Shown here piece after piece: positions 1-9,995 of a stretch of 64,000 nucleotides of DNA (positions are counted from its first letter, which is position 1; every line of letters begins with the position of its first letter). The stretch is from positions 37,035 to 101,034 of the forward strand of contig CAZKIO010000008.1 of the NCBI GenBank assembly GCA_964552795.1. The letters are read 5' to 3'. The DNA comes from JAEUHZ01 sp964552795. Its GTDB lineage: Bacteria > Planctomycetota > UBA1135 > GCA-002686595. The translations under genes and the position numbers were made by a program. The notes below the pieces were generated by a model. That model saw nothing but the letters and a program-made list of their open reading frames with translations, did not search any database and was not told the origin of the DNA.

Positions 1-1043
1 CGACGCTCGCGACCGGCGGGACGCGCGTGCGCCTGTCGGGCCAGGACTCCGAGCGCGGCACGTTCAGCCACCGCCACGCGGTGCTGCACGACGCGGCGAA
101 CGGCCGGCGCTGGATGCCGCTCGCGAACCTGGAACCCGCGCAGGCGCCGGTCGAGATCTGGAACAGCCCGCTGTCCGAGAACGGCGTGCTGGGTTTCGAC
201 TACGGCTACTCGCTCGACTATCCCGATGCGCTCGTGATGTGGGAGGCGCAGTTCGGCGACTTCGTCAACGGCGCGCAGGTGATCATCGACCAGTTCCTGA
301 TGAGCGCCGAGGACAAGTGGAAGCGCCTGTCGGGCCTGGTGCTGCTGCTCCCCCACGGCTACGAGGGCCAGGGTCCCGAGCATTCCAGCGCGCGACTCGA
401 GCGCTTCCTGCAGATGTGCGCCGAGGACAACGTGCAGGTCGTCAACCTGACGACGCCCGCGCAACTCTTCCACTGCCTGCGCCGCCAGGTGCTGCGCCCG
501 TGGCGCAAGCCGCTGGTCGTGATGACGCCCAAGAGCCTGCTGCGCCATCCGCGCGCCGTGTCGCCGCTCGATGAATTCACCGATGGCGGCTTCCAGCGCA
601 TCCTGCCGGACGTGCCGCCGGCCGGATCCGCGAAGCGCGCCGGCGTGACGCGCGTCGTCTTGTGCAGCGGCAAGATCTACTACGAGCTCGCCGAGCACCG
701 CGAGAAGCTGGGCCGCGAAGACGTCGCGATCCTGCGCCTGGAGCAGATCCACCCGTTGCAGGACCGCGACCTCGCGGCCGCGCTCGCGCCCTACGGCCCC
801 GATGTGCCGGTCGTGTGGGTGCAGGAGGAGCCGCTCAACATGGGCGCGTGGAGCTGGCTGCGCATGCGCTTCGGCGTGCGGATCGCCGGCCGTCCGTTCT
901 CGGGCGTGACCCGCAAGGCCTCGGCGTCTCCGGCGACCGGCTCGCTGGCGAGCCACCGAATCGAGCAACAGGAAGTCCTCGACTGCGCGATCGCGAGCAG
1001 TTGCGAGGGCTCCGCAAAGGGACCGACCGATGGCGACCGCTGA
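1..1043 (+). CDS. sucA: 2-oxoglutarate dehydrogenase E1 component, C-terminal part (5' end outside window)
   Basis: This is the thiamine-diphosphate E1 subunit of the 2-oxoglutarate dehydrogenase complex, which decarboxylates 2-oxoglutarate to feed succinyl-CoA into the TCA cycle. The reading frame is open from the left edge (first full codon at base 3). The visible part begins just before the hallmark RLSGQDSERGTFSHRHAVLHD stretch and continues through GFDYGYS, the WEAQFGDF motif, GYEGQGPEHSSARLERFLQ and the RKPLVVMTPKSLLRHP segment, all diagnostic of the E1o C-terminal transketolase-like and C-terminal domains. The stop overlaps the start of the E2 gene by 14 bases, and E3 follows, so all three subunits form one operon. 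The thiamine-binding domain lies outside the window. Confidence 0.96.
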   Translation, partial: TLATGGTRVRLSGQDSERGTFSHRHAVLHDAANGRRWMPLANLEPAQAPVEIWNSPLSENGVLGFDYGYSLDYPDALVMWEAQFGDFVNGAQVIIDQFLMSAEDKWKRLSGLVLLLPHGYEGQGPEHSSARLERFLQMCAEDNVQVVNLTTPAQLFHCLRRQVLRPWRKPLVVMTPKSLLRHPRAVSPLDEFTDGGFQRILPDVPPAGSAKRAGVTRVVLCSGKIYYELAEHREKLGREDVAILRLEQIHPLQDRDLAAALAPYGPDVPVVWVQEEPLNMGAWSWLRMRFGVRIAGRPFSGVTRKASASPATGSLASHRIEQQEVLDCAIASSCEGSAKGPTDGDR

Positions 1044-2283
1044 ACTGAAGGTGCCCTCCGTGGGCGAATCGATCACCGAGGTGCAGATCGGCGACTGGCT
1101 GGTCGGCGAAGGCCAGAGCACCGGCAAGGACTCCGCGCTGGTCGTGATCGAGACCGACAAGGTCACGGTCGAGCTGCCGGCGCCGGTCGCAGGCAAGATC
1201 ACGCGCGTCCTGAAGAAGAAGGGCGACAAGGCCGCCGTCGGCGAGGTGATCGGCTACATGGAGGAGGGCGCCGCGGGCGACGCGAAGAGCGCGGCTCCGG
1301 TGCCGCCGAAGAAGGACGAGGCCGCGGGCAAGGGTGCCGAGGTCAAGGGTGCCACGCCCAAGGCCGCTGCTCCCGCGCAGCCGGCGCCGAAGGAAACCGC
1401 CACGCCCGCCGCGCTGCGCGAGACGGTGATCATGCCGTCCGCCGCGCGCGCGATGGCAACGGGCGGCGTCGCGCCCGCCAGCGTCGAACCGACCGGACCC
1501 GGGGGCCGGATGCTGAAGGAAGACGTGCAGCGCGCGGCAGCCGCGCCCAAGGGCGCGCTTCCCGGCGCCGGATCCGGATCCGGCCGCGAGGAGGAGGTCG
1601 TGCCGATGACGCCGCTGCGCCGGCGCATCGCCGAACGCCTCGTCGAGGCGCAGAGCACGGCCGCCCTCCTCACGACGTTCAACGAGATCGACATGGGCGC
1701 GGTGATGGAGCTGCGCAACCAGTTCAAGCAGGCCTTCCAGGACAAGCACGGCGCGAAGCTGGGCTTCATGTCGTTCTTCGTGAAGGCCTCGATCGAGGCG
1801 CTCAAGCTGGTGCCGCAGGTCAACGCCGAGGTGCGCGGCGACGCCGTCGTGTACCGCAACTACCACGACGTCGGGATCGCCGTCGGCGGCGGCAAGGGCC
1901 TCGTCGTGCCGGTCCTGCGCGACGCGGGCCGGATGAGCTTCGCCCAGATCGAGGCGGCGATCGCCGACTTCGGCCAGCGCGCGCAGGCCAACAAGCTGAG
2001 CCTGGACGAGCTGCAGGGCGGCACGTTCACGATCAGCAACGGCGGCATCTACGGCTCGCTGCTCAGCACCCCGATCGTCAACCCGCCGCAGTCGGGAATC
2101 CTCGGCCTGCACGCGATCCAGGAGCGCCCCGTGGCGCGCGACGGACAGGTCGTGATCCGCCCGATGATGTACGTCGCGCTGACCTACGACCACCGCGTGG
2201 TCGACGGGCGCGAGGCCGTGACGTTCCTGAAGCGCATCAAGGAATGCATGGAGAGCCCGTCCCGCATGCTGCTGGAGATCTGA
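1030..2283 (+). CDS. sucB: Dihydrolipoyllysine-residue succinyltransferase (E2 of 2-oxoglutarate dehydrogenase)
   Basis: This E2 core enzyme (417 aa) transfers the succinyl group from lipoate to CoA. An N-terminal lipoyl domain (about residues 1-75) carries the lipoylated lysine K44 in ETDKVTVELPAP. An Ala/Pro/Lys-rich linker follows, then a peripheral subunit-binding domain around residues 135-170 (MPSAARAMAT...GPGGRMLKEDV) that docks E1/E3. The C-terminal acyltransferase domain ends with the catalytic YDHRVVDGREAV motif near residues 386-396. The single lipoyl domain and the position between E1o and E3 indicate the 2-oxoglutarate rather than the pyruvate complex. The start overlaps the sucA stop. 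Confidence 0.96.
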   Translation: MATAELKVPSVGESITEVQIGDWLVGEGQSTGKDSALVVIETDKVTVELPAPVAGKITRVLKKKGDKAAVGEVIGYMEEGAAGDAKSAAPVPPKKDEAAGKGAEVKGATPKAAAPAQPAPKETATPAALRETVIMPSAARAMATGGVAPASVEPTGPGGRMLKEDVQRAAAAPKGALPGAGSGSGREEEVVPMTPLRRRIAERLVEAQSTAALLTTFNEIDMGAVMELRNQFKQAFQDKHGAKLGFMSFFVKASIEALKLVPQVNAEVRGDAVVYRNYHDVGIAVGGGKGLVVPVLRDAGRMSFAQIEAAIADFGQRAQANKLSLDELQGGTFTISNGGIYGSLLSTPIVNPPQSGILGLHAIQERPVARDGQVVIRPMMYVALTYDHRVVDGREAVTFLKRIKECMESPSRMLLEI

Positions 2284-2287
2284 GCGC

Positions 2288-3673
<1,386 letters not shown>

Positions 3674-3688
3674 GCGCCCGCGCCGCCG

Positions 3689-5491
3689 CTACTTGGGCGG
3701 CTTCGAGAACAGCACGAACTCGCCGCCGCCGTGCGTGCGCTCGTGCACGCTGAACTTGGGGCTCTGGGCCGGGAAGCGCGCGAACGCCGTGCTGATGTCG
3801 CCCCACAGCATGCCCGAGGTCAGCATGTCGCGATCCTTCGAGAGCGCGTCCAGGAACACCTGCGCGAACGGCGAGTGGTCCGTGACGCCGGCGTCGAGGA
3901 CCTGCTCGTTCTTGCCGCCCGAGCTGAGGATGACCCGCGCCCGCTTCGACGCGTGCTTGTTCGCCGGCTGAGGGGTCGGCGCGGCGATGCCGCGCAGCGC
4001 ACGCCCTCCGAAGCAGCAGTCGACCGCCACGAGCACGTGCTTGGCCTTGGCGCCGGCGAAGAAGAGCTGGAAGCTCTCGTCGAAGCTGAGCCAGTCCTGG
4101 TGGCTCTTGTCCTGGGCCGGAGGCCGCGCGCCCGCGGGCACGATGTAGCCGAAGTCCTCGGAGAGCTCGTTCGGCGAGCCGTGCCCCGCGTAGTAGATGA
4201 GCACGCGGTCGTTCGGTCCGGTGAGCTTCGCGAGGTCGTGCAGCTCGTCCCCGATGCGCTGCTTGGTGGCGTCGGGGCCGAGGATCAGCTCGACCTTCCA
4301 GCGCTCCGTGTCCTTCATCTCCTCCAGCTTCCTCGCGATCGACTTCACGTCGCGTTCGGCGTTGGGCAGGTTGTCGAAGCCCGTGCCCTCGTAGCCGCGC
4401 CCGATGCCGATCAGCAGCGCGTAGGAGTTGTCGAAGACGTCGCTCAGCCCCTCGGGCGACTCGAAGTGGACCGGGCCCGTCCACTCCTCCGGCCCGCGGC
4501 GCCCGTCGCCGGCCGCCGCCGGGCCCTTGAGCCACAGCGGCACCGAGGCCGCCGCCACGACGACCACGCCCAGACCCACGAAGATCGGCGTGCGGGACCG
4601 CGCCTGCGCCGCGGCACCGCCCGCCGGCGCGGCGGCGGCCTTGTCCGCCGCTTCCAGCGCCGCGCGCAGCTCGTCCGCGCTCGCGAAGCGCTGCAGCGGA
4701 CTCTTCTTCAGGCAGCGCAGGATCGCGTGCGCCAGAGGCTTGGGAACCTGCGTGTCCAGCTTGCGCGGATCCTTCGGATCGCTCCAGCGCTCGACGTCCA
4801 GGTCGCGCGGGTACGGCGGCTCGCCGGTGAGCGCCTCGTACAGCACCCAGCCCAGCGCGAACAGGTCCGAACGCGCGTCGGCCGCGCGGCCCTGCACCTG
4901 CTCGGGCGAGGGATGCGGCGGCAGCGCCGACGACGTCGGCGGCGGATCGTCGCCCTTGCCGCGCGCATAGATGAACGTCGTGCCGGGGATGGCGGAATCG
5001 GCGCGCGCGTCGAACTTGGCGAACACGAACCCCGCCAGGCACGGGGCGCCGTCCGGCCGGATGACCACGTTCGACGCCGCCACGCCGCGGTGCACGATGC
5101 CCTGCGCGTGCACGGCGGCCAACGCACCGGCCAGTTCGCGCCCCAGGCGCGCCACATCGGCAGGCTCGAGCTTCTTCTCGCGCCCGAGGCGCTGCGCCAG
5201 CGTCTCGCCGGGGATCGGCTCCATCACTACGAGCGGGCCGTCGGGCGTCGGCTGGACGTCGATCAGCTTGACGACGCCGGGGTGCTGCACCTTCGCCAGC
5301 GCGCGGGCCGACCTCAACTCGGCATCGGCCACCTTGCTGTTGCGCCAGGTCGACGACAGCGCCGTCGTCGGGCGTCGCAGGATGACCTCGCGCTGCAGGA
5401 CGCGATCGCGCGCGCGGAGCAGGATCTCGCTGTCGCCGTGCGCGATCTCCTCGAGCACTTCGAAGCGGTCCGGAATGACGGGCTCGGACAT
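3689..5491 (-). CDS. Kinase-like domain (degenerate) - transmembrane - caspase (peptidase C14) fusion
   Basis: This is a 600-aa fusion. Residues about 9-280 have a Ser/Thr kinase fold (RFEVLEEIAHGDSEILLRA at the glycine loop; SDLFALGWVLYEALTGEPPYP in the F-helix region). The catalytic residues are lost: VILR replaces the VAIK lysine, HRG (134-136) replaces HRD, and AGF (153-155) replaces DFG. A low-complexity Ala linker leads to one hydrophobic segment (about 303-321). Residues about 353-600 form a caspase-like C14 domain with the His of YYAGHG (H437) and the Cys of VAVDCCFGG (C493). I infer a membrane-anchored pseudokinase sensor joined to an apparently intact caspase-type protease. It converges on lpdA with 15 bases between stops, so it is probably a separate unit from its own start at 5491. 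Confidence 0.88.
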   Translation of the reverse strand: MSEPVIPDRFEVLEEIAHGDSEILLRARDRVLQREVILRRPTTALSSTWRNSKVADAELRSARALAKVQHPGVVKLIDVQPTPDGPLVVMEPIPGETLAQRLGREKKLEPADVARLGRELAGALAAVHAQGIVHRGVAASNVVIRPDGAPCLAGFVFAKFDARADSAIPGTTFIYARGKGDDPPPTSSALPPHPSPEQVQGRAADARSDLFALGWVLYEALTGEPPYPRDLDVERWSDPKDPRKLDTQVPKPLAHAILRCLKKSPLQRFASADELRAALEAADKAAAAPAGGAAAQARSRTPIFVGLGVVVVAAASVPLWLKGPAAAGDGRRGPEEWTGPVHFESPEGLSDVFDNSYALLIGIGRGYEGTGFDNLPNAERDVKSIARKLEEMKDTERWKVELILGPDATKQRIGDELHDLAKLTGPNDRVLIYYAGHGSPNELSEDFGYIVPAGARPPAQDKSHQDWLSFDESFQLFFAGAKAKHVLVAVDCCFGGRALRGIAAPTPQPANKHASKRARVILSSGGKNEQVLDAGVTDHSPFAQVFLDALSKDRDMLTSGMLWGDISTAFARFPAQSPKFSVHERTHGGGEFVLFSKPPK

Positions 5492-5638
5492 CGGAACGGG
5501 TCGCCGTGGGGAAGTTGGCTACCTGTCCAGGGTACGTCCTGGACAGGATCCATGCACACGAGACCCTTCCTGGGCCGGGCCGAACGCCCGCTCCCCCGAA
5601 CCGCGGCGCTCATCGGGGCGCCGCCGGGAGCCGTCCTC

Positions 5639-5938
5639 TCAGCCCGCCTTGGCCTTGGCCCGGCCGCGGACGGCCTTGACCAGGGGCAGGATCTGGACGC
5701 GGTCGCCCTTCTCGATGCCGATCTTCCCGCTCTTGATCGCTTTGGTCGACAGCTTCACGCGCTGGACCGTGCCGTCCGGCATCACGACGCGGATCTTCTG
5801 GATGTTCGGCTTGAACTTGCGCTTCGTGCGGCCGGTGCAACGCAGGCCGACGCCGCCCTTGGACTTCGCAAGACCACGGCGGGCGACGCTCTTGCCGACG
5901 CGCGTGCGACGGCCTGTGACGGGGCAATAGCGGGACAT
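5639..5938 (-). CDS. rpmB: 50S ribosomal protein L28
   Basis: This 99-aa basic ribosomal protein starts MSRYCPVTGRRTRVGKSVARRGLAKSKGG and contains the L28 signature TKRKFKPNIQKIRV. The first Cys and the TGRR turn match the zinc-type L28 N-terminus (CxxTGKRP), and a second Cys lies in LRCTGR, although the usual paired downstream Cys residues are not seen. The C-terminal half (VKLSTKAIKSGKIGIEKGDRVQ) is longer than in many L28 proteins. Bacterial L28 is often paired with L33 or L31, but here it stands alone, upstream of the kinase-caspase gene on the same strand. Confidence 0.88.
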   Translation of the reverse strand: MSRYCPVTGRRTRVGKSVARRGLAKSKGGVGLRCTGRTKRKFKPNIQKIRVVMPDGTVQRVKLSTKAIKSGKIGIEKGDRVQILPLVKAVRGRAKAKAG

Positions 5939-6038
5939 GGGGAAACCTATCGGCGGAAACCGGCGTCCGGGGGCCGGACGAATCGGGGCGAGAGACTACC
6001 AGAGGGGGGCCCGGCTTGCACCCCCCCGGGACGGGCCT

Positions 6039-7169
6039 CTACCAGCGCAGGATGGCCGCCACGGGCGACTGGGTCGGCATCCGGCCGCGGGGCAGGGACA
6101 GAACCTCCCCCCCGCGCAGGAAAACCGCCTCGGCCACGTCGTCCAGGACGTCGTCGTCGTGGGCGTCCTTCTGCTGCTTGTGCAGCTCGATCGCCCCGGT
6201 CGCGCGGTCCATCCGCCCCCACAGGTGCGAGTCGCGCTCGACCATCAGGTCCCGGACCCGGCCCTGGACGGCATGGCGCGCGATCGCCGACACGTCGTCG
6301 AGGGCGCGGCCGCTCGAGAGCAGGTTGCCGTAGCGCTGGATCGTCTCGTCCTGGCGGCGGGCGAGGTCGGCCTGCACCAACGGCCAGGCCCGGGCCTGCA
6401 GATCCTCAAGCTTCGCGTTGGCGAAGCTGCCGTGCACGCTCTCCTCCAGGAGGCGCGGGTAGCGCGAGAGCGCCTGGAACGCGGCGCCGACCCGCGGCGT
6501 CGAGGCCACCACGAGGGGCGCGGTCTCGTCGCGCAGCACCTCCCACAGCGCGCGGTCGACGCTGCGCAGGAACTGCAGCAGGTCCTCGTCGCGCACGGCG
6601 TCGTCCCGGCCGTTGCCGTGGAAGACCGGCGCCTGGCCGCGGCCGGCGGAGTGGAAGTGCAACTCCTTCTCGCGGTGCTGGATGCCGAGCGCATCGGCCA
6701 TCGAGCGCGGCAGCGTCGACAGGTCGATCGGGGCCAGGCCCATGGCGCTGCCCTTGAAGAAGCTCACGCGGCCCTGGCTCAGGTTGAGCAGGAAGTAGCG
6801 CTCGTTCGACTGCAGGAAGCGCAGCAGCGGCCGGATGTGGAAGCTGTCCGCGACCACGCACAGCTCCTCCAGGCGCAGAGGCAGGTGGTAGTAGACCGCG
6901 ACCTCGCGCGAGCGGAACACGGCCAGCCCGTCGAGCGCGTGCGACCACAGGTCGTCCTTCTGCAGCGCCTCGAGGGGCGCGATCAGCTCCTCCCGTTCCT
7001 GGGTGGAGAGGCTCTTGGCCAAGAGCTCGCGCGCGCGCCGCACGAGGCCCGCGAACCGCTGCCGGTCGTCCGGGCCGCCGCCGCGGTGCGTCGGCAGGTA
7101 GAGCGAGATGCACGGGCCGGCCTCGTGGACGATCAGTGACTTCAGGTCTTCGGTGGTGAGTGCGCGCAT
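6039..7169 (-). CDS. Bacterial archaeo-eukaryotic release factor (baeRF) family protein
   Basis: This soluble 376-aa protein resembles the baeRF proteins, relatives of eRF1/aRF1 thought to act on ribosomes or translation. Recognisable stretches are ISLYLPTHRGGGPDDRQRFAGLVRRARELL near the N-terminus, GLAVFRSREVAVYYHLPLRLEELCVVADSFHIRPLL in the middle, and YFLLNLSQGRVSFFKGS in the eRF1-domain-2-like part. No GGQ motif is visible, so classical peptidyl-tRNA hydrolysis is unsupported. I chose ATG at 7169 because family members begin right before the LTTEDLKSLI-type segment; an in-frame ATG at 7217 would add 16 residues. Exact baeRF subfamily not determined. Confidence 0.75.
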   Translation of the reverse strand: MRALTTEDLKSLIVHEAGPCISLYLPTHRGGGPDDRQRFAGLVRRARELLAKSLSTQEREELIAPLEALQKDDLWSHALDGLAVFRSREVAVYYHLPLRLEELCVVADSFHIRPLLRFLQSNERYFLLNLSQGRVSFFKGSAMGLAPIDLSTLPRSMADALGIQHREKELHFHSAGRGQAPVFHGNGRDDAVRDEDLLQFLRSVDRALWEVLRDETAPLVVASTPRVGAAFQALSRYPRLLEESVHGSFANAKLEDLQARAWPLVQADLARRQDETIQRYGNLLSSGRALDDVSAIARHAVQGRVRDLMVERDSHLWGRMDRATGAIELHKQQKDAHDDDVLDDVAEAVFLRGGEVLSLPRGRMPTQSPVAAILRW

Positions 7170-7242
7170 GGCGATCGGTTCTCGGTCGGACGCGAGGGCT
7201 GGAAGCGATGGACGCACCCTCTACGCCACGGGGGACAAGGTT

Positions 7243-8655
7243 TCAGGATCCGGATCGGGCGCGTCGCGGACGATGCGCCCTTTGGCCCCGCGCAGACTTG
7301 GACTTGGGCGGGGCGGAAGCCTTGCGGGCCGCCTTCGGGACGGCGATGCCGGCCAGACCCGCGAGTTCGGTGCGCGTCAGCGGCCCGGAGGCGACGATGC
7401 AGCTCCGATCGGGGAACAGGTGCGCCGCGGCCACGCGCTGCACGTCGGCCGGCGTGACGGCCGCGAACTCGCGCAGGAGGCGCGTGAGGTGGTCCGGCGG
7501 GAACCCGTGCATCTCGGCCGACACCAGGTAGCCGGTGCGGCGCGACGAGCGCTCGAACCCCAGCGGGAACGAGCCCAGGAGGTAGCTCTGCACGGTCTCC
7601 AGCTCGGCAGTGGACGGCGGCTCGGCCTGCAGGCGCCGGATCTCCTCGCGGAATCCGGCGATCGCGGTGCCCACGTTCTGCGGCGACGTGGCGATGTACG
7701 CGGTGAACATGCCGGGCAGAAGGCCCGCCGAGGAGTGGATCGCGGCCTGCACCGAGTACGCCAGGCCCAGCTCGTCGCGCAAGCGGCGCGAGACGCGGTT
7801 GGTGAAGCCCGGCCCGGTGCCGAGCACGTGATCCATGACCACCAGGGCCGCGTAGTCGGGGTGGCTGCGGGTGATCCCCAGGTGCCCGACGAACACGTGC
7901 ACCTGCTGGCGCTCGGCGTGGAACGCGTCGACGCGCGCCGCGACCGGCGGCAGCACCGGCGGCGTCACCGCGCGCGGCGTTCCCGGCTTCCAGCGCGCAA
8001 GCCGTTTCTCGAACGCACGGCGCACGCGCGCGGGATCGACGTCGCCGCACACCGCCAGCGTCGTGCGCCGCCCGACCCAGTGCGCGGCGCGGTGCGCGCG
8101 CAGATCGCGCGCCTCGATGCGCCGCATGCTCTCCAGCGAGCCGTGCGCCGGCCGGCCGAGCCAATGATCGCCGTAGACGAGGCGCCGGAAGCGCATCCCG
8201 CCTTGCTGGCGCGGGTCGTCGCGCTCCAGCAGCAGTCGGTCGAGCACGCGCCGCTTCTGCCGGCGGAACTGCTCCAGCGGATAGGTCGCCGACGTCAAGC
8301 CGTCGCACAAGAGGTCGGCGAGCAGTTCCCACTCGCCGTTGACGATGGTGCCCGCGAGGCCCGACGCGTCGCCGGAGAGCTCGCCGCCCGCCGGTTCGAG
8401 CGCGTTCGCGATCTGCTCCTCGGTGCGCGCCTTTGTGCCCTGCTCGGCCAGCGCGCCCGTGAGCCAGGCCACGCCCTCCTTGCCGTTGGGGTCCAGCGCG
8501 GGCCCGCCGCGGACGTGCGCCTGCATCGCGCACACCGGCGCGCCGGGCCGCACCGAGACGATCAGCACCGCGCCGCACGGCAGCACGCAACGCTCGGAGG
8601 GGATGGAAAGGGCGGGGACGCTCTTGGGCGGAGCGAAGGCGGCGCTGTCGCTCAT
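7243..8655 (-). CDS. M16-family peptidase-like protein, catalytically inactive partner
   Basis: This 470-aa protein has the two-lobed M16 (insulinase/mitochondrial processing peptidase) fold. Segments such as DRVSRRLRDELGLAYSVQA-like NRVSRRLRDELGLAYSV and the CGDVDPARVRRAF turn are typical. The zinc-binding HxxEH site is replaced (GVAWLTGALAEQG), so it should not hydrolyse peptides itself. In bacteria such subunits usually pair with an active M16 protein. The ATG at 8653-8655 overlaps the stop of the active M16 gene by four bases (ATGA), which supports both the start choice and stoichiometric co-production. The tail from about residue 440 is Lys/Arg-rich and probably disordered. Confidence 0.87.
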   Translation of the reverse strand: MSDSAAFAPPKSVPALSIPSERCVLPCGAVLIVSVRPGAPVCAMQAHVRGGPALDPNGKEGVAWLTGALAEQGTKARTEEQIANALEPAGGELSGDASGLAGTIVNGEWELLADLLCDGLTSATYPLEQFRRQKRRVLDRLLLERDDPRQQGGMRFRRLVYGDHWLGRPAHGSLESMRRIEARDLRAHRAAHWVGRRTTLAVCGDVDPARVRRAFEKRLARWKPGTPRAVTPPVLPPVAARVDAFHAERQQVHVFVGHLGITRSHPDYAALVVMDHVLGTGPGFTNRVSRRLRDELGLAYSVQAAIHSSAGLLPGMFTAYIATSPQNVGTAIAGFREEIRRLQAEPPSTAELETVQSYLLGSFPLGFERSSRRTGYLVSAEMHGFPPDHLTRLLREFAAVTPADVQRVAAAHLFPDRSCIVASGPLTRTELAGLAGIAVPKAARKASAPPKSKSARGQRAHRPRRARSGS

Positions 8656-9995
8656 CGTGCACGGCTCCGCATCTTGCGCGCGCGCCGGGCGCGCGCGGGC
8701 TTGCCTTCCGCGGCCGCGGCCTGCGGCAGGCACCAGGCCAGGACGCGCCGCTCGGGATCGAGCAGCCGCCGGGCGCAGTCGCGCAGGTCGCGCGGCGTCA
8801 CGGCGCGGATGCGCTCCACGGCGTGGAGCGCCAGACGCCAGTCGGCGTCGACGGCGAACTCACCGATGTCCTCGGCGAGATCGGAAACGGTCTCGGTGTC
8901 GTAGGCCTCGCCGGCCTCCACCATCCGCTTGGCGCGCTCGAGTTCGCGCGCGGGGACCAGATCGGTGCGCAGGCTCGCGATCTCGGCGTCGATCGCCGCC
9001 TCGAGCGCGGCGGGCGCGACGCCTTGCGCGCACTCCGCCAGCAGCCAGAACGCGCCGGCCTCGACGCGCGCGTCGTTCTGGGTCGAGACGGTGGTCGCCA
9101 GCCCGCGTTCCAGCACGAGGCGGCGGTGCAGGCGCGACATCCGCCCGCCGGTGAGCACCGTCGAGATGAGGTCGAAGGTCCAGTCGTCCGCGCTCCCGAC
9201 CACGGCGCCGGGCCACGCGCAGCACAGGCGCTGGCCGGCGTCGTCCCAGCGCATCGTGAGGCGCGTCTCGCCCGCCGGCACGGGGATCGACGGCCGGAAC
9301 GGCGGCGTCGCCGGCGGAGGGGGCGACGCGATCGAACCGAAGTGCCGGTCGATCAGCGCGAGCGCACGCGCCGGATCGAAGTCGCCCGACACGAGCAGCA
9401 CGGCATTCGAGGGGTGGTAGTGCCGCTGGTACCACGCACGCATGTCCTCGACGGACAGCGCCTTCAGCGCGTCGGCGTGGCCGATCACCGGGCGGCGGTA
9501 CGGATGCCGCCCGAACACCGCGTCCTGCACGAGCTCGGTCAGGCGCCGCCACGGATCGTCCTGGCCCGTCGCCAGCTCCTCCAGCACGACCGCGCGCTCG
9601 GCGGCGAACTCGGCCGGATCGAGCAGCAGCGTGCGCATGCGGTCGGCCTCGATCTCCAGCGCCGCCTCCCAGCGGTCGGAGGCCAGCTCGAACCAGTACG
9701 CGGTGTGGTCGTTCGTGGTGAACGCGTTGTTGCTGCCGCCCAGGAGCGTGGTCACCTGGTCGACCTCGCCCTTGCCGAAGCGCGCGCTGCCCTTGAACAT
9801 CATGTGCTCCAGGAAGTGCGACACGCCCGCGCGCCGTTCGTCCTCGTCGCGCGATCCGACGCGGTACCACAGCATCACGGCCACGACGGGATCGAGGTGG
9901 CGCTCGACGAGCAGCACCGTCAGGCCGTTGTCGAGGCGCGCCTCGCGCACCGCGGCGCCGGCCTTCGTCGCGAGCACGGGCGGCAGCGCGCTCAT
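8652..9995 (-). CDS. M16-family zinc metallopeptidase (active subunit)
   Basis: This 447-aa zinc protease of the insulinase/processing-peptidase family has the inverted zinc motif HFLEHMMFKG (H60, E63, H64) and the downstream glutamate in RAVVLEELA (about E139). The GSNNAFTTNDHTAYW segment and the C-terminal TGGRMSRLHRRLVLERGLA motif belong to the same family. No signal peptide is visible, so it may be cytoplasmic unless exported by another route. Start ATG at 9995 overlaps the stop of the pseudouridine synthase gene (ATGA), and its own stop overlaps the inactive partner. The pair probably forms a heterodimer like mitochondrial processing peptidase alpha/beta. Confidence 0.92.
   Translation of the reverse strand: MSALPPVLATKAGAAVREARLDNGLTVLLVERHLDPVVAVMLWYRVGSRDEDERRAGVSHFLEHMMFKGSARFGKGEVDQVTTLLGGSNNAFTTNDHTAYWFELASDRWEAALEIEADRMRTLLLDPAEFAAERAVVLEELATGQDDPWRRLTELVQDAVFGRHPYRRPVIGHADALKALSVEDMRAWYQRHYHPSNAVLLVSGDFDPARALALIDRHFGSIASPPPPATPPFRPSIPVPAGETRLTMRWDDAGQRLCCAWPGAVVGSADDWTFDLISTVLTGGRMSRLHRRLVLERGLATTVSTQNDARVEAGAFWLLAECAQGVAPAALEAAIDAEIASLRTDLVPARELERAKRMVEAGEAYDTETVSDLAEDIGEFAVDADWRLALHAVERIRAVTPRDLRDCARRLLDPERRVLAWCLPQAAAAEGKPARARRARKMRSRAR

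Noticed and set aside
3731..6757. Open plus-strand frame of about 1,000 codons across the kinase-caspase, L28 and baeRF genes
   Set aside because: Crosses three genes with recognisable motifs on the other strand; composition is that of antisense GC-rich DNA.
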